Source of the DNA: Bacillota bacterium
GTDB taxonomy: Bacteria > Bacillota > Clostridia > Tissierellales > Peptoniphilaceae
Length of the DNA: 10,967 nt
Assembly: GCA_023393715.1 (NCBI GenBank)
Contig: JAEXCD010000074.1
Coordinates: 1 to 10,967 of the forward strand
Reading direction: 5' to 3'
Part shown: one piece after another, positions 1 to 5,527 of the stretch
How positions within the stretch are numbered: position 1 is the stretch's first letter
Layout: each line of letters starts with the position of its first letter
Program-made: the position numbers and the translations under genes
Notes under the pieces: model-generated
The model's database searches: none
What the model saw: the letters and a program-made list of their open reading frames with translations, nothing else
What the model was told of the DNA's origin: nothing

Positions 1-641
1 CAGAAGGCCTTCGCCAGAATGACGCAGACGAGCGTCAGCGCGACGCAAATAAACGCGCTGTGCGCCCAATTCAGGCGAATCCGTTCGTAGAGTGAATCGG
101 CGATCTGCGCGAATTTGTGAAAAAACAGCAAATAGGCCACGACGACGGCATTGGCGGCCGTCAACAGCGTCGCCCCCGCCGCCACGTCCTTTGCAATTTT
201 AACAAAGGAATTTTGTTTTTCGCCGACGATGAGATCGCAGAGCGCTTCAATCGCCGTATTAAACATTTCCGCCGCCAGGACCATGACCACCGTTATGGAC
301 AAAAGCGCGAATTCGACCTTTGAAAAATTAAAAAACAGGCTGATGAAGAGCACGACGCCGGCAATAATCATATCGAAGCGCATGTTGCGCTCCCGGATCA
401 CCGCGTACAGAATGCCGTCGCTCGCATGGCCAAAGCTGTCGAAATACGAATGCGTGCGAACCTGATTGCGAATCGTATCTCCCTGCTTCAACACCTCTTC
501 ATCAAGGGAATGCTCCCCTGCATCGAACTGCGTACCGCCTTTCTTATCGGCCTCGTCCGCGAAAAAATAATCTTTCCGCTGCCAGCTTTTCCGCTTTTTT
601 TCCTCCCATTCCGGGTCAGGCTTTGCCGATGTCTTTTTCAC
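1..641 (-). CDS. dgkA: Diacylglycerol/undecaprenol kinase family protein with charged N-terminal extension, probable PAP2 fusion, cut by window edge
   Basis: Small integral-membrane lipid kinase of the DgkA family. In Gram-positives this family mainly phosphorylates undecaprenol, feeding lipid carrier for cell-wall synthesis. Translation of the minus strand from GTG at 641 stays open for 213 codons to the window edge. The start has a perfect AGGAGG at 647-652, overlapping the ybeY stop codon. Residues 1-70 are hydrophilic and charged. The DgkA core begins near residue 70 (FDSFGHASDGILYAVIRERN) with E84. TM helices lie at about 90-108, 110-125 and 155-174, with the family motif AAEMFNTAIEAL (E125, N128, E132) and KIAKDVAAGA (K151, D152). 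After the third helix, where B. subtilis DgkA ends, the frame continues with a linker and a fourth TM helix (about 194-213, ending in LAKAF). This resembles the start of the PAP2 phosphatase domain fused to DgkA in many Clostridia; that is inference because the catalytic part lies off-window. DgkA identity is firm; the fusion is likely. Confidence 0.9.
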   Translation of the reverse strand, partial: MKKTSAKPDPEWEEKKRKSWQRKDYFFADEADKKGGTQFDAGEHSLDEEVLKQGDTIRNQVRTHSYFDSFGHASDGILYAVIRERNMRFDMIIAGVVLFISLFFNFSKVEFALLSITVVMVLAAEMFNTAIEALCDLIVGEKQNSFVKIAKDVAAGATLLTAANAVVVAYLLFFHKFAQIADSLYERIRLNWAHSAFICVALTLVCVILAKAF

Positions 642-650
642 AGCAGCCTC

Positions 651-1103
651 CTATCTCAACACGCCCAGGGCCTGCATCACGGCTTCCTCGTGCGCGCGCA
701 TTTCTCTTCGCTCCTCTTCCTCGACGTGATCATAGCCCAGAAGATGCAGCAGCGAATGCACGCATAAATACAAAATTTCGCGCTGTCTGGAATGTCCAAA
801 CTCCTGCGCCTGTTCAATGACCCGATCCATACAGACGACGATATCGCCCAGCGGGCGAGCCTGCTCCTCCCACGAAAAGACGTCCTCCAGAGGGAAGCTC
901 AGCACATCCGTAACCTGATCCACGCCGCGAAAATCGCGATTGAGCTGCCGGATTTCCGCCGCATCGACAAAAGACAGGGAAATCTCTACATTTCCTTCAA
1001 TACCCTCTAACGCCAGCGCCTGATCCAGCGCCCTTTGAAGCTCCGCGCGCAGCTCGTCCGTCACCTCAAAGCGTTCGTCGCGATTATCAATCCACAGTTC
1101 CAT
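651..1103 (-). CDS. ybeY: Endoribonuclease YbeY (rRNA maturation factor)
   Basis: Cytoplasmic metal-dependent single-strand endoribonuclease of the UPF0054/YbeY family, needed for 16S rRNA 3'-end maturation and ribosome quality control. The 150-residue length is normal. The metal-binding signature H3xH5xH is intact as HSLLHLLGYDH (H116, H120, H126), preceded by the conserved DVLSFPL (66-72) and LGDIVVC (85-91) segments. The ATG at 1103 lies inside the 3' end of phoH (17-base overlap), so translation is probably coupled to phoH. A GGTGAGG stretch just upstream can serve as ribosome binding site. The stop codon overlaps the Shine-Dalgarno of dgkA, making phoH-ybeY-dgkA one tight unit. In B. subtilis the pgpH/yqfF gene separates phoH and ybeY; here it is absent. 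Confidence 0.97.
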   Translation of the reverse strand: MELWIDNRDERFEVTDELRAELQRALDQALALEGIEGNVEISLSFVDAAEIRQLNRDFRGVDQVTDVLSFPLEDVFSWEEQARPLGDIVVCMDRVIEQAQEFGHSRQREILYLCVHSLLHLLGYDHVEEEERREMRAHEEAVMQALGVLR

Positions 1104-2181
1104 GCGCCCTCACCGATCCTTTGCTTCTGGCGTCCTTCCTCTGCTCCGGCTCGCGGTGTTCGACCGGCGGCTTCATTCCCCCGGCCTTCGCGCCCTTATG
1201 CGCTCCTTCTGCAGCGAATGCGCTCTGCGTCTTTTCAAAACGCTCAAACGCTTCAATCACGCGCTGCACTAAGGGGTGCCGTACGACGTCGACCTTGCCG
1301 AACGAGCAAAAGGCTACGCCCGATACGTCGTGTAAAATCCGCTGAATCGTCTTCAGGCCCGAGCGTTTCCCGCTCGGCAGATCGATTTGCGTCACGTCTC
1401 CCGTAATCACCGCCTTTGAGCCATATCCCAGACGGGTTAAAAACATCTTCATCTGCTCCGTCGTCGTGTTTTGCGCTTCGTCGAGTACGATAAAGGAATT
1501 ATCGAGCGTGCGCCCGCGCATATACGCAAGCGGCGCCACCTCGATCTGGCCCCGTTCCTTCAGGCGAAGATAGGCCTCGTTGCCCAAAATTTCAAAAAGC
1601 GCATCGTATAACGGCCGGAGATACGGATCGATTTTTTCCTGTAAATCGCCCGGAAGAAAGCCGAGGCTTTCGCCTGCCTCCACCGCCGGACGGGTCAGAA
1701 TAATCCGGTCGATCTCTTTATTTTTGAAGGCGCGCACCGCCATCGCCATCGCCAGGTACGTCTTGCCCGTCCCCGCCGGACCGATGCCGAAGGTAAAGCC
1801 GTTCTTTCGAATCGCGTCGACATAGTTTTTCTGTCCCAGCGTCTTCGCGCGAATCGGCTTCCCGTGCGCCGTCGTCACAATCACATCATCCAGAATCCGA
1901 TCCATCGGCACAAGGCAGCCCTCCTGCGCCATCGACACGAGGTAGCGAACCTCCGGCAGCGTGATGAAGCCCTGTCGGGCCACGGTGCTTCGCATCGCGC
2001 CGATCAGCTCCTCTGCTCTTCTGAGATTTTCCTCGTCCCCGGAAAGGATCAGCGCTCCCTCGCGGAGCGCCAGTTCCAGATGAAGCTCCTGCTCGATCAG
2101 CTTTCGATTCTGATCGAGCTCTCCGAAAAGAGCAGCGAGCTCCTCCGCTCCGATTCCCTGTATTTGTAAACTCGTCGTCAT
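1087..2181 (-). CDS. phoH: PhoH family NTPase (YbeZ/PhoH-like)
   Basis: Cytoplasmic P-loop NTPase of the PhoH/YbeZ family, a helicase-like ATPase that functionally accompanies YbeY in RNA metabolism. From ATG at 2181 the protein is 364 residues. Residues about 5-65 form the N-terminal KH-like region. Walker A is GPAGTGKT (134-141), Walker B is FIVLDEAQNT (230-239), and the conserved GDVTQIDLPSGKRSGL follows at 261-276. The C-terminal 45 residues or so are a variable charged, Gly/Lys-rich tail. An in-frame GTG at 2199 would add six residues, but it has no ribosome binding site. The ATG is preceded by GGTGGA at short spacing and starts the conserved region, so I prefer it. The gene follows a terminator and a likely promoter, and overlaps ybeY by 17 bases. 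Confidence 0.96.
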   Translation of the reverse strand: MTTSLQIQGIGAEELAALFGELDQNRKLIEQELHLELALREGALILSGDEENLRRAEELIGAMRSTVARQGFITLPEVRYLVSMAQEGCLVPMDRILDDVIVTTAHGKPIRAKTLGQKNYVDAIRKNGFTFGIGPAGTGKTYLAMAMAVRAFKNKEIDRIILTRPAVEAGESLGFLPGDLQEKIDPYLRPLYDALFEILGNEAYLRLKERGQIEVAPLAYMRGRTLDNSFIVLDEAQNTTTEQMKMFLTRLGYGSKAVITGDVTQIDLPSGKRSGLKTIQRILHDVSGVAFCSFGKVDVVRHPLVQRVIEAFERFEKTQSAFAAEGAHKGAKAGGMKPPVEHREPEQRKDARSKGSVRAHGTVD

Positions 2182-2212
2182 TTTTCCACCGCCACACACG
2201 TAATATATACCG

Positions 2213-2230
2213 TAGTCTATATAGTCTATG
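2213..2230. repeat. Two-copy 9-bp tandem repeat in the phoH leader
   Basis: Two adjacent copies of TAGTCTATR (plus strand; 2213-2221 and 2222-2230, differing only in the last base) lie between the likely phoH -10 element and the phoH start codon. The junction forms the palindrome CTATATAG (2217-2224). It could be a protein-binding site or simple AT-rich leader sequence; no function can be assigned. Confidence 0.5.
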
Positions 2231-2232
2231 CT

Positions 2233-2241
2233 ATTGTAACA
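2233..2241 (-). promoter_or_regulatory. Candidate extended -10 promoter for phoH-ybeY-dgkA
   Basis: On the minus strand the sequence TGTTACAAT reads as an extended -10 (TG-n-TACAAT, five of six matches to TATAAT). It lies about 52 bases upstream of the phoH ATG and downstream of the terminator at 2314-2355. No convincing -35 hexamer is visible at 16-18 bases. A promoter is needed here because the preceding unit ends in a terminator, but this exact placement is tentative. Confidence 0.45.
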
Positions 2242-2313
2242 TACTGTCCGGCCTCCAGCGCGATGGAAACGCTGAAATCTGCTCGATTTTCTCCCCTTTT
2301 TCTTCCCTTGCCG

Positions 2314-2355
2314 AAAAGAAAAAGTCCTACCGGCCTTTCTGCCGATAAGGACTTT
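2314..2355 (-). terminator. Intrinsic terminator ending the nfeD-floA-unknown gene unit
   Basis: Minus-strand transcript reads AAAGTCCT (2355-2348), a 3-base bulge side, CGGC (2344-2341), a 6-base loop, GCCG (2334-2331) and AGGACTTT (2328-2321), followed by a T-rich run TTCTTTT to 2314. The two arms are perfectly complementary (8 + 4 bp). It lies 30 bases beyond the stop codon of the 218-residue gene. This splits the window's lower half into two transcription units. Confidence 0.88.
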
Positions 2356-2385
2356 CCCGTTCGTGCTTTCGCCTCTTCTCCCGCG

Positions 2386-3042
2386 CTACCGCCGACTCTT
2401 TGGCGGTCCTAAAATCTCACGCCAGAGAAGGGCCTGCTGAAGCGACCTTTGACGGTCTGTGCCGCGCAGCTGTGCGCGCATTTCCGACCACGGCGCTTTT
2501 TTCGCCGCAAGCTCATGCTCCGAGTATGCCTCATCCTCAGCTCCCGAAGCGCTGTTTTCCTCAGGCGGATCCTGTTCAAAGGGCAGGTTTTCATTATCCT
2601 CGAGCAATTCCTTGTACTCGCGATAACGGCGTTCCGCCTCCTTTTGCTCCTCATAGCTGCGCTGTGCCGACAGTGTTCGATTTGCCGTCTCCGCACGCTT
2701 TCCCAATGCCGATCGCGTGCTCGATGCGTTCGCGTTCGAAGTCGGCGCGGGTCCTGCTGCCCGAGGCTCCTCTGCGCGCTTTCTGCCGTCGCGGCCCTGA
2801 TTCTTAAGCTTCTCCGCCCGCTGTCTCTGCCGTTCCTCGAACGTACTCGGCGCCTTTTTCTGTTTTCCCTGCGCGCCTGATGCCGTCCTGTGCGACGGCT
2901 TTTTCGGCGCTCCGGACGACGTTCCCGGCTTCGGATTAAAGAGCTCATTAACGAATTTCTTCGCCCTCTGCCCCTCCTGTCCAAACGGCTCCTCGCCTTG
3001 AGCGAGTGCTTCCAGGATCAAATGTTCCAGAGATTTTCCCAT
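2386..3042 (-). CDS. Highly charged, probably disordered protein of unknown function downstream of floA
   Basis: I do not recognise this 218-residue protein. The start is secure: ATG at 3042 follows AGAAGGAGG with 5-base spacing, 48 bases after floA, and an intrinsic terminator follows the stop. Three parts are visible. A short ordered-looking head (1-38) starts MGKSLEHLILEALAQGEEPF and ends KKFVNELFNPKP. A long low-complexity middle (about 40-180) is rich in Glu, Arg, Lys, Gln, Ala and Ser, basic at about 45-130 and acidic at about 145-180, with a possible helical stretch EEQKEAERRYREYKELLEDN (131-150). A hydrophobic, helix-like C-terminus follows (about 183-212; SLQQALLWREILGPPKSRR at the end). 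There are no membrane segments or signal peptide. In B. subtilis this slot after floA holds yqfB-yqfC-yqfD, and it resembles none of them. Co-transcription with nfeD-floA suggests a membrane-microdomain link, but that is only inference from position. Confidence 0.85.
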   Translation of the reverse strand: MGKSLEHLILEALAQGEEPFGQEGQRAKKFVNELFNPKPGTSSGAPKKPSHRTASGAQGKQKKAPSTFEERQRQRAEKLKNQGRDGRKRAEEPRAAGPAPTSNANASSTRSALGKRAETANRTLSAQRSYEEQKEAERRYREYKELLEDNENLPFEQDPPEENSASGAEDEAYSEHELAAKKAPWSEMRAQLRGTDRQRSLQQALLWREILGPPKSRR

Positions 3043-3056
3043 TTCGGCCTCCTTCT

Positions 3057-3083
3057 ATCGAAAAAAGCTGCCCTCTTTTCGAT
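3057..3083 (-). other. Hairpin in the floA-unknown gene gap
   Basis: An 8-bp perfect inverted repeat, ATCGAAAA (3057-3064) and TTTTCGAT (3076-3083), with an 11-base loop sits in the 48-base gap between the floA stop and the Shine-Dalgarno of the next gene. In the minus-strand RNA its 3' arm contains six U residues. It could be an mRNA processing or partial-termination element. The stem is AU-rich and too weak to call a terminator. Confidence 0.45.
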
Positions 3084-3090
3084 GTGCTGC

Positions 3091-4092
3091 CTACTTTTGG
3101 GCATCTCGCGTATCTTCGGCTTCGGCACCCGAAATCGACTGGCGCATCTTCGTATCCGCAATGGTGTTCTGCAGATTGTAGTAGTCGAGCGCGCCGAGCT
3201 TTCCACTGCGGAGCGCTTCCGCCAACGCCTGCGGCACCATTGCCTCAGCCTCGACGACCTTGGCGCGCTGACGGCGGATCTCCGCCACCATTTCCTGCTC
3301 GGTTGCAACCGCCATAGCGCGGCGCTCTTCCGCCTTTGCCTGAGAAATGCGCTTATCGGCCTCAGCCTGTTCGGTTTGCAGCTTTGCGCCTACATTGCGC
3401 CCGACATCGACGTCGGCGATATCGATGGACAGAATTTCAAATGCCGTTCCGGAATCCAATCCCTTTTCCAAAACCGTCTTGGAAATCGAGTCCGGATTTT
3501 CGAGCACCTCCGAATGCGACGTCGAGGAACCGACGGTCGTGACGATACCCTCGCCGACGCGGGCGATGATGGTTTCTTCACCGGCTCCGCCGACCAGGCG
3601 CTCGATATTGGCCCGCACCGTAACCTTCGCCTTTGCGCGCACCTCGATGCCGTTTTTAGCCACCGCAGTGATTTCCGGCGTTTCAATGACCTTCGGATTG
3701 ACGGAAACCTGAACGGCCTCAAAAACATTTCGACCCGCCAGATCAATGGCCGCAGCCTGTTCAAAACCCAAATCAATATTTGCACGCTGTGCGGCAATCA
3801 GCGCATCGACAACGGCGTTGATATTGCCTCCGGCGAGGTAATGCGCTTCGAGCTCGTTCAGGCGAATCTCCAGTCCTGCCTTGGTCGCCTTAATCAGCGG
3901 ATTGATGATTCGCGCCGGGACGACGCGGCGCAGCCGCATGCCGACCAGATCACTGATTTTTACTTTGACGCCCGAAAAATGAGCGGTAATCCACAGTCCG
4001 ACCGGCACAAAGGTGAAAAATAAAGAAAGCGCCACGATGACAATCACGACAATGGCGAGCAATCCGCCGAATTCTTTCATAAAAAAGTCCAT
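3091..4092 (-). CDS. floA: Flotillin-like protein FloA (SPFH/PHB family)
   Basis: Membrane-anchored scaffold that forms functional membrane microdomains and influences membrane fluidity and the assembly of secretion, signalling and cell-wall complexes. The 333-residue length matches B. subtilis FloA (331). An N-terminal hairpin-like hydrophobic segment lies at about 8-37. The family-typical region SDLVGMRLRRVVPARIINPL follows. The PHB/SPFH domain (about 60-230) includes GLEIRLNELEAHYLAGGN, NPKVIETPEITAVAKNGIEV and RVGEGIVTTVGSSTSH. An Ala/Glu-rich coiled coil with QTEQAEADKRISQAKAEERR lies at about 240-300. The ATG at 4092 has AGGAGG 10 bases upstream, inside the end of nfeD; the in-frame ATG four codons later is too far from it. 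Only one base separates the gene from nfeD, and NfeD proteins are established partners of SPFH proteins. Confidence 0.97.
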   Translation of the reverse strand: MDFFMKEFGGLLAIVVIVIVALSLFFTFVPVGLWITAHFSGVKVKISDLVGMRLRRVVPARIINPLIKATKAGLEIRLNELEAHYLAGGNINAVVDALIAAQRANIDLGFEQAAAIDLAGRNVFEAVQVSVNPKVIETPEITAVAKNGIEVRAKAKVTVRANIERLVGGAGEETIIARVGEGIVTTVGSSTSHSEVLENPDSISKTVLEKGLDSGTAFEILSIDIADVDVGRNVGAKLQTEQAEADKRISQAKAEERRAMAVATEQEMVAEIRRQRAKVVEAEAMVPQALAEALRSGKLGALDYYNLQNTIADTKMRQSISGAEAEDTRDAQK

Positions 4093-4093
4093 A

Positions 4094-4684
4094 CTACTTC
4101 ATCCTCCTCACAAACAGATGGCCGTTTTCCGATTTGAAAACAGCGACTGATTCCCCTGCAGAGATAAATTCTCCCTGCGTTTGTACGTCGACCGGCTCTC
4201 CATCGATGCGTACGACGCCCGTCGGCCGAAGCGGCGTCACCGATACGCCCTCCCGACCAAGCCACTTTTCCTGCGTTCGGTGCGAAACGAAGCCTTCCTC
4301 CTTTGTCAGCCGCGTCTTGAGCACCACCTTCTTCATTGTCTTGGATTTCCGGCACAGCACGCCAAACAGAACCAGCAGCAGCGCCGATAGGACGAGCGCG
4401 ATCAGCAGAGACTGCAGACTCAGCCCCCAGTCGCCCGACAGCATCGTAAGCCCGAACGAGAGCAAAACCCACCCGCTGACACCGGCAATGCCAAATCCCG
4501 GCATCATCGCCTCGATCAGAAGCAAGAGGCTGCCTAAAACAAAGCACAAAATCGCGCCGATCAGAAATCCCGGAGAATTTCCCGGCGAAGCGGCCCATAC
4601 CGGCGGTGCATAGAGCATCGCTCCCACCATAACAAAGAGCGGCGCGTTTTCGGTGCGCAAAATGCGCCTGTTGTTTTTGTTCAC
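4094..4684 (-). CDS. nfeD: NfeD family membrane protein
   Basis: Short NfeD protein that accompanies flotillin-type scaffolds in membrane microdomains. From GTG at 4684 it is 196 residues. A signal-peptide-like segment at about 13-31 ends VWA-AS. Membrane segments follow at about 39-60, 64-82 and 88-109. A cytosolic basic linker leads to a C-terminal OB-fold of the NfeD type (about 140-196) with VTPLRPTGVVRIDGEPVDV, GEFISAGESVAVF and LFVRR. There is no ClpP-like protease domain, so this is the truncated type. An upstream ATG at 4711 would give 205 residues. I prefer the GTG because AAAGGAG lies 8 bases before it, whereas the ATG has only a GGGG stretch. It is followed one base later by floA, whose Shine-Dalgarno it contains. 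Confidence 0.93.
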   Translation of the reverse strand: MNKNNRRILRTENAPLFVMVGAMLYAPPVWAASPGNSPGFLIGAILCFVLGSLLLLIEAMMPGFGIAGVSGWVLLSFGLTMLSGDWGLSLQSLLIALVLSALLLVLFGVLCRKSKTMKKVVLKTRLTKEEGFVSHRTQEKWLGREGVSVTPLRPTGVVRIDGEPVDVQTQGEFISAGESVAVFKSENGHLFVRRMK

Positions 4685-4718
4685 GTTTACCACTCCTTTC
4701 CTATGCGTCATGATACCC

Positions 4719-4753
4719 CATTGTCATCCAAATCTAACGTTGTCGCCCAAATC
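4719..4753. repeat. Imperfect 16-bp direct repeat, 19-bp period, upstream of nfeD
   Basis: Two copies on the minus strand, GATTTGGGCGACAACG (4753-4738) and GATTTGGATGACAATG (4734-4719), match at 13 of 16 positions and are separated by three bases. They lie between the rpsU terminator and nfeD, where an nfeD-floA promoter should be. The spacing is close to two helical turns, which would suit a regulator binding one face of the DNA. Chance duplication cannot be excluded. Confidence 0.5.
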
Positions 4754-4773
4754 GAACCACCAATGAATTCAAC

Positions 4774-4806
4774 AAAAAAAATTGGTGCGGATGACACCAA
4801 TTTTTT
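4774..4806 (-). terminator. Intrinsic terminator after rpsU
   Basis: A perfect 12-bp stem, AAAAAATTGGTG (4776-4787) with CACCAATTTTTT (4795-4806), has a 7-base loop and runs of A/T on both sides, so it can work in both directions. It begins 22 bases after the rpsU stop codon. It ends or attenuates the rpsU transcript before nfeD. Confidence 0.88.
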
Positions 4807-4828
4807 AATGAACGAACTGCAGTCCGGC

Positions 4829-5008
4829 TTACTTTCTGCGGCTCTTGCGACGAGCAGCCTCGGACTTTTTCTTCTTTTTGATACTCGGTTTTTCGTAGTG
4901 TTCACGTTTTCTATACTCAGCGAGAATCCCTGAACGGGCACATTGTCTTTTAAATCTCTTCAGAGCACTATCGATGGATTCATTCTCTCCAACGCGGATC
5001 TCCGTCAT
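4829..5008 (-). CDS. rpsU: 30S ribosomal protein S21
   Basis: Small-subunit ribosomal protein bS21, which binds near the 16S rRNA 3' end and helps translation initiation. The 59-residue protein starts MTEIRVGENESIDSALKRFK, has the typical CARSGILAEYRKREHYEKPS segment and ends in a Lys/Arg-rich tail. These are the normal features and length of the family. The frame is open far upstream, but the conserved N-terminus and the GGGGGTGAAG ribosome binding site fix ATG at 5008. It has its own promoter at 5051-5079 and a strong terminator after it, so it can be expressed apart from the dnaJ-azlD genes. In B. subtilis yqeY follows rpsU; here nfeD follows directly. Confidence 0.97.
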   Translation of the reverse strand: MTEIRVGENESIDSALKRFKRQCARSGILAEYRKREHYEKPSIKKKKKSEAARRKSRRK

Positions 5009-5023
5009 GTCTTCACCCCCTCG

Positions 5024-5037
5024 GAGTCTTTCGACCC
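5024..5037 (-). other. GNRA-tetraloop hairpin in the rpsU leader
   Basis: The minus-strand RNA can fold GGGUC (5037-5033), GAAA loop (5032-5029), GACUC (5028-5024) with one G-U pair. It lies between the predicted transcription start (around 5044) and the rpsU Shine-Dalgarno, ending only a few bases before it. The GAAA loop is a typical stable GNRA tetraloop. It may influence initiation or be a binding site; autoregulation by S21 would be speculation. Confidence 0.5.
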
Positions 5038-5050
5038 AATGTACTCGAAT

Positions 5051-5079
5051 AGTATACCGAAAGCAGCGTATTTTCGCAA
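5051..5079 (-). promoter_or_regulatory. rpsU: Sigma-A-type promoter for rpsU
   Basis: On the minus strand -35 is TTGCGA (5079-5074, four of six matches), the spacer is exactly 17 bases, and -10 is TATACT (5056-5051, five of six). The predicted start lies near 5044, giving a leader of about 36 bases before the rpsU ATG. This is the best promoter in the window. Confidence 0.85.
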
Positions 5080-5090
5080 CTCTTTTATTT

Positions 5091-5112
5091 GCAATTCCGA
5101 GGCCGGAATTGC
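5091..5112. promoter_or_regulatory. Perfect palindrome upstream of the rpsU promoter, candidate operator
   Basis: GCAATTCCG (5091-5099) and CGGAATTGC (5104-5112) are perfect inverted arms around a 4-base centre, 11 bases upstream of the -35 box. A related half site, CGGAATGCG, follows at about 5120-5128. Neither strand has a T-run after it, so it is not a terminator. The form suits a dimeric DNA-binding protein, but the regulator is unknown. Confidence 0.5.
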
Positions 5113-5148
5113 GAAACACCGGAATGCGTACCGCCTCCTCCGCCGGAT

Positions 5149-5171
5149 AAAACAGCCCTTTTTCAGGGGGC
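5149..5171 (-). terminator. Weak hairpin with T-run after azlD
   Basis: On the minus strand GCCC (5171-5168), a 9-base loop and GGGC (5158-5155) are followed by TGTTTT. The stem is only four base pairs, so termination would be inefficient. It lies 30 bases after azlD and before the rpsU promoter. It may partly separate the two units, but read-through is likely. Confidence 0.3.
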
Positions 5172-5200
5172 GCTCCGCAGAGGCAGCACGCCAAAGGGGC

Positions 5201-5527
5201 TCAGCAAAGACAGCACTCCAGCAGAAAAACGACGATACAGGAACCGACTGAGGTGATCATCATGTTTTCTGTCTTCCACGAGAGAAAAACAGCGGAGAGG
5301 AACCCCGCCGCCGCGGCGAGCGGAAGCTCCGTTGCGGACAGAATCGACGGAAACACCATTACGGCGAGCGTCACATACGGTGCATAGGACAGAAACGAAC
5401 GCAGAAACCGATTTCGGATCGGACGGCGAATCAGCGTGATCGGCAATACGCGAATGGCGTAGGTGACCGCGCCCATAAGCAAAATGCTGCCATAGAGGTA
5501 CAGCGGCTGAAGCACAGAGCTATTCAT
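5201..5527 (-). CDS. azlD: AzlD family branched-chain amino acid transport subunit
   Basis: Small membrane subunit of the AzlC-AzlD exporter family (YgaZ/YgaH-like in E. coli), which exports branched-chain amino acids and related compounds. From ATG at 5527 it has 108 residues with about four membrane segments. It shows the family pattern near the N-terminus: GAVTYAIRVLPITLIRR, then LSYAPYVTLAVMVFPSIL. An in-frame GTG two codons earlier sits against the AAGGAGG ribosome binding site and is unlikely to be used; the ATG has proper 6-base spacing. It overlaps the end of azlC by 8 bases, consistent with a coupled two-subunit transporter. Confidence 0.93.
   Translation of the reverse strand: MNSSVLQPLYLYGSILLMGAVTYAIRVLPITLIRRPIRNRFLRSFLSYAPYVTLAVMVFPSILSATELPLAAAAGFLSAVFLSWKTENMMITSVGSCIVVFLLECCLC

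Noticed and set aside
2409..2984. A 191-codon Arg-rich minus-strand frame inside the unknown gene, considered as the real gene or as a frameshift
   Set aside because: It has no ribosome binding site at its ATG and extreme Arg content. The other frame has a strong Shine-Dalgarno and ordered-looking ends.
2890..4023. A 377-codon plus-strand open frame opposite floA and the start of the unknown gene
   Set aside because: Its product is Arg/Leu-rich with no recognisable domain or ribosome binding site. It lies antisense to a certain floA gene whose codon use keeps the opposite strand open.
5091..5112. The perfect palindrome as an intrinsic terminator for azlD
   Set aside because: In the minus-strand transcript it is followed by AAATAAAAG, not by a U-run, and the plus side also lacks one.
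4829..5194. A 121-residue version of S21 with a 62-residue N-terminal addition
   Set aside because: The addition would span the rpsU promoter and leader. The conserved S21 N-terminus and ribosome binding site place the start at 5008.
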